Shown here in pieces: positions 15,166 to 15,424 of a DNA stretch of 15,424 nucleotides; within the stretch, counting starts at the first letter, position 1, and each line of letters starts with the position of its first letter. The notes beneath the pieces were generated by a model that saw only the letters and a list, made by a program, of their open reading frames with translations, ran no database searches and was not told the DNA's origin. Source of the DNA: Chromatiales bacterium (lineage in GTDB: Bacteria > Pseudomonadota > Gammaproteobacteria > UBA6429 > Thiohalophilaceae); contig JALUTJ010000153.1 of the NCBI GenBank assembly GCA_027057985.1, forward strand, positions 1 through 15,424, written 5' to 3'. A program made the translations under genes and the position numbers.

Positions 15166-15424
15166 TGTTCCGGATACCTGTATATATCGGGTTATATGAA
15201 GAATATAGGAGGTAGAAAGCTGTTGTTGAACAAGACCGTGGGCCGCAGGGGCAAGGATTGTTCCAGACAATCCTATTGCATTTCCGCCATCCCTGGCGGT
15301 CAAGGCGGCCCCCGAGCCTACAGGGATGTATTTACGGTGTGTCTTGATCAACAATAGCTGAATTACCTCCGATGACAGAAATTAAAATATACTTCCTGAC
15401 CCTTTTTAAAAGGCAGGTACCGGA
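15166..15424 (+). repeat. Palindromic repeat element, copy B (runs off the window)
   Basis: This is a second full-length copy of the element found after cvpA, aligning to copy A at a constant offset of 11748 from end to end. The outer ends are TGTTCCGGATACCTGT (15166-15181) and GGCAGGTACCGGA (15412-15424). By comparison with A the element should end at 15427 with ACA, three bases beyond the window. Its long-range arms are 15219-15236 and 15341-15358 (17 of 18 paired, one G-U). The local GGATTGT/ACAATCC and CCGCC/GGCGG hairpins lie inside the 70-bp core (15239-15308) that is identical to A. It begins 12 nt past the nirB stop, where nirD would normally follow. A minus-strand open frame (15157-15354) parallels the one in copy A but is explained by the repeat. 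Confidence 0.9.

Overview
The window looks like chromosomal DNA from a free-living gammaproteobacterium of moderate G+C. The order accD-folC-(dedD-like SPOR gene)-cvpA-purF-metZ is a classic gammaproteobacterial block, and the neighbouring nasA / PP2C-Ser/Thr kinase / nirB cluster resembles the nitrate-assimilation locus I recall from Pseudomonas. I cannot name the genus from sequence alone. No tRNA, rRNA, CRISPR array, phage or transposase gene was seen.

Left part (1-7825, + strand): accD (fatty-acid synthesis), a large hairpin, folC (folate), a DedD-like SPOR cell-division protein, cvpA, a 262-bp palindromic repeat (copy A), purF (purine synthesis), a rho-independent terminator, metZ (methionine synthesis) and an EAL-HDOD signalling protein 6 nt behind metZ.

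Middle part (7843-11713, - strand): an apparent operon nasA (nitrate/nitrite transporter) -> fused PP2C phosphatase/Ser-Thr kinase with a C-terminal membrane anchor -> rluA. A small glycine-zipper lipoprotein gene lies upstream on the same strand.

Right part (12450-15153, + strand): nirB, the large subunit of the siroheme NAD(P)H nitrite reductase, transcribed away from the nasA operon. Both nasA and nirB carry complete sigma-54 (-24/-12) promoters, upstream 17-bp NtrC-type palindromes (TGCAC-N7-GTGCA) and IHF-like sites. The two nitrogen-assimilation units therefore look like one NtrC/RpoN regulon, and the kinase/phosphatase would be made under nitrogen limitation.

The least expected structure is a dispersed, highly structured repeat family. 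There are two full-length copies (A 3418-3679; B 15166 to just past the window end) and one partial copy (C 11917-12015). Each lies 8-16 nt past a stop codon and in the same orientation relative to the gene before it. Copies A and B share a 70-bp identical core, and their long-range arms differ but stay base-paired through compensatory changes. This points to a conserved folded element (MITE-like or a 3'-end RNA structure) rather than a coding sequence.
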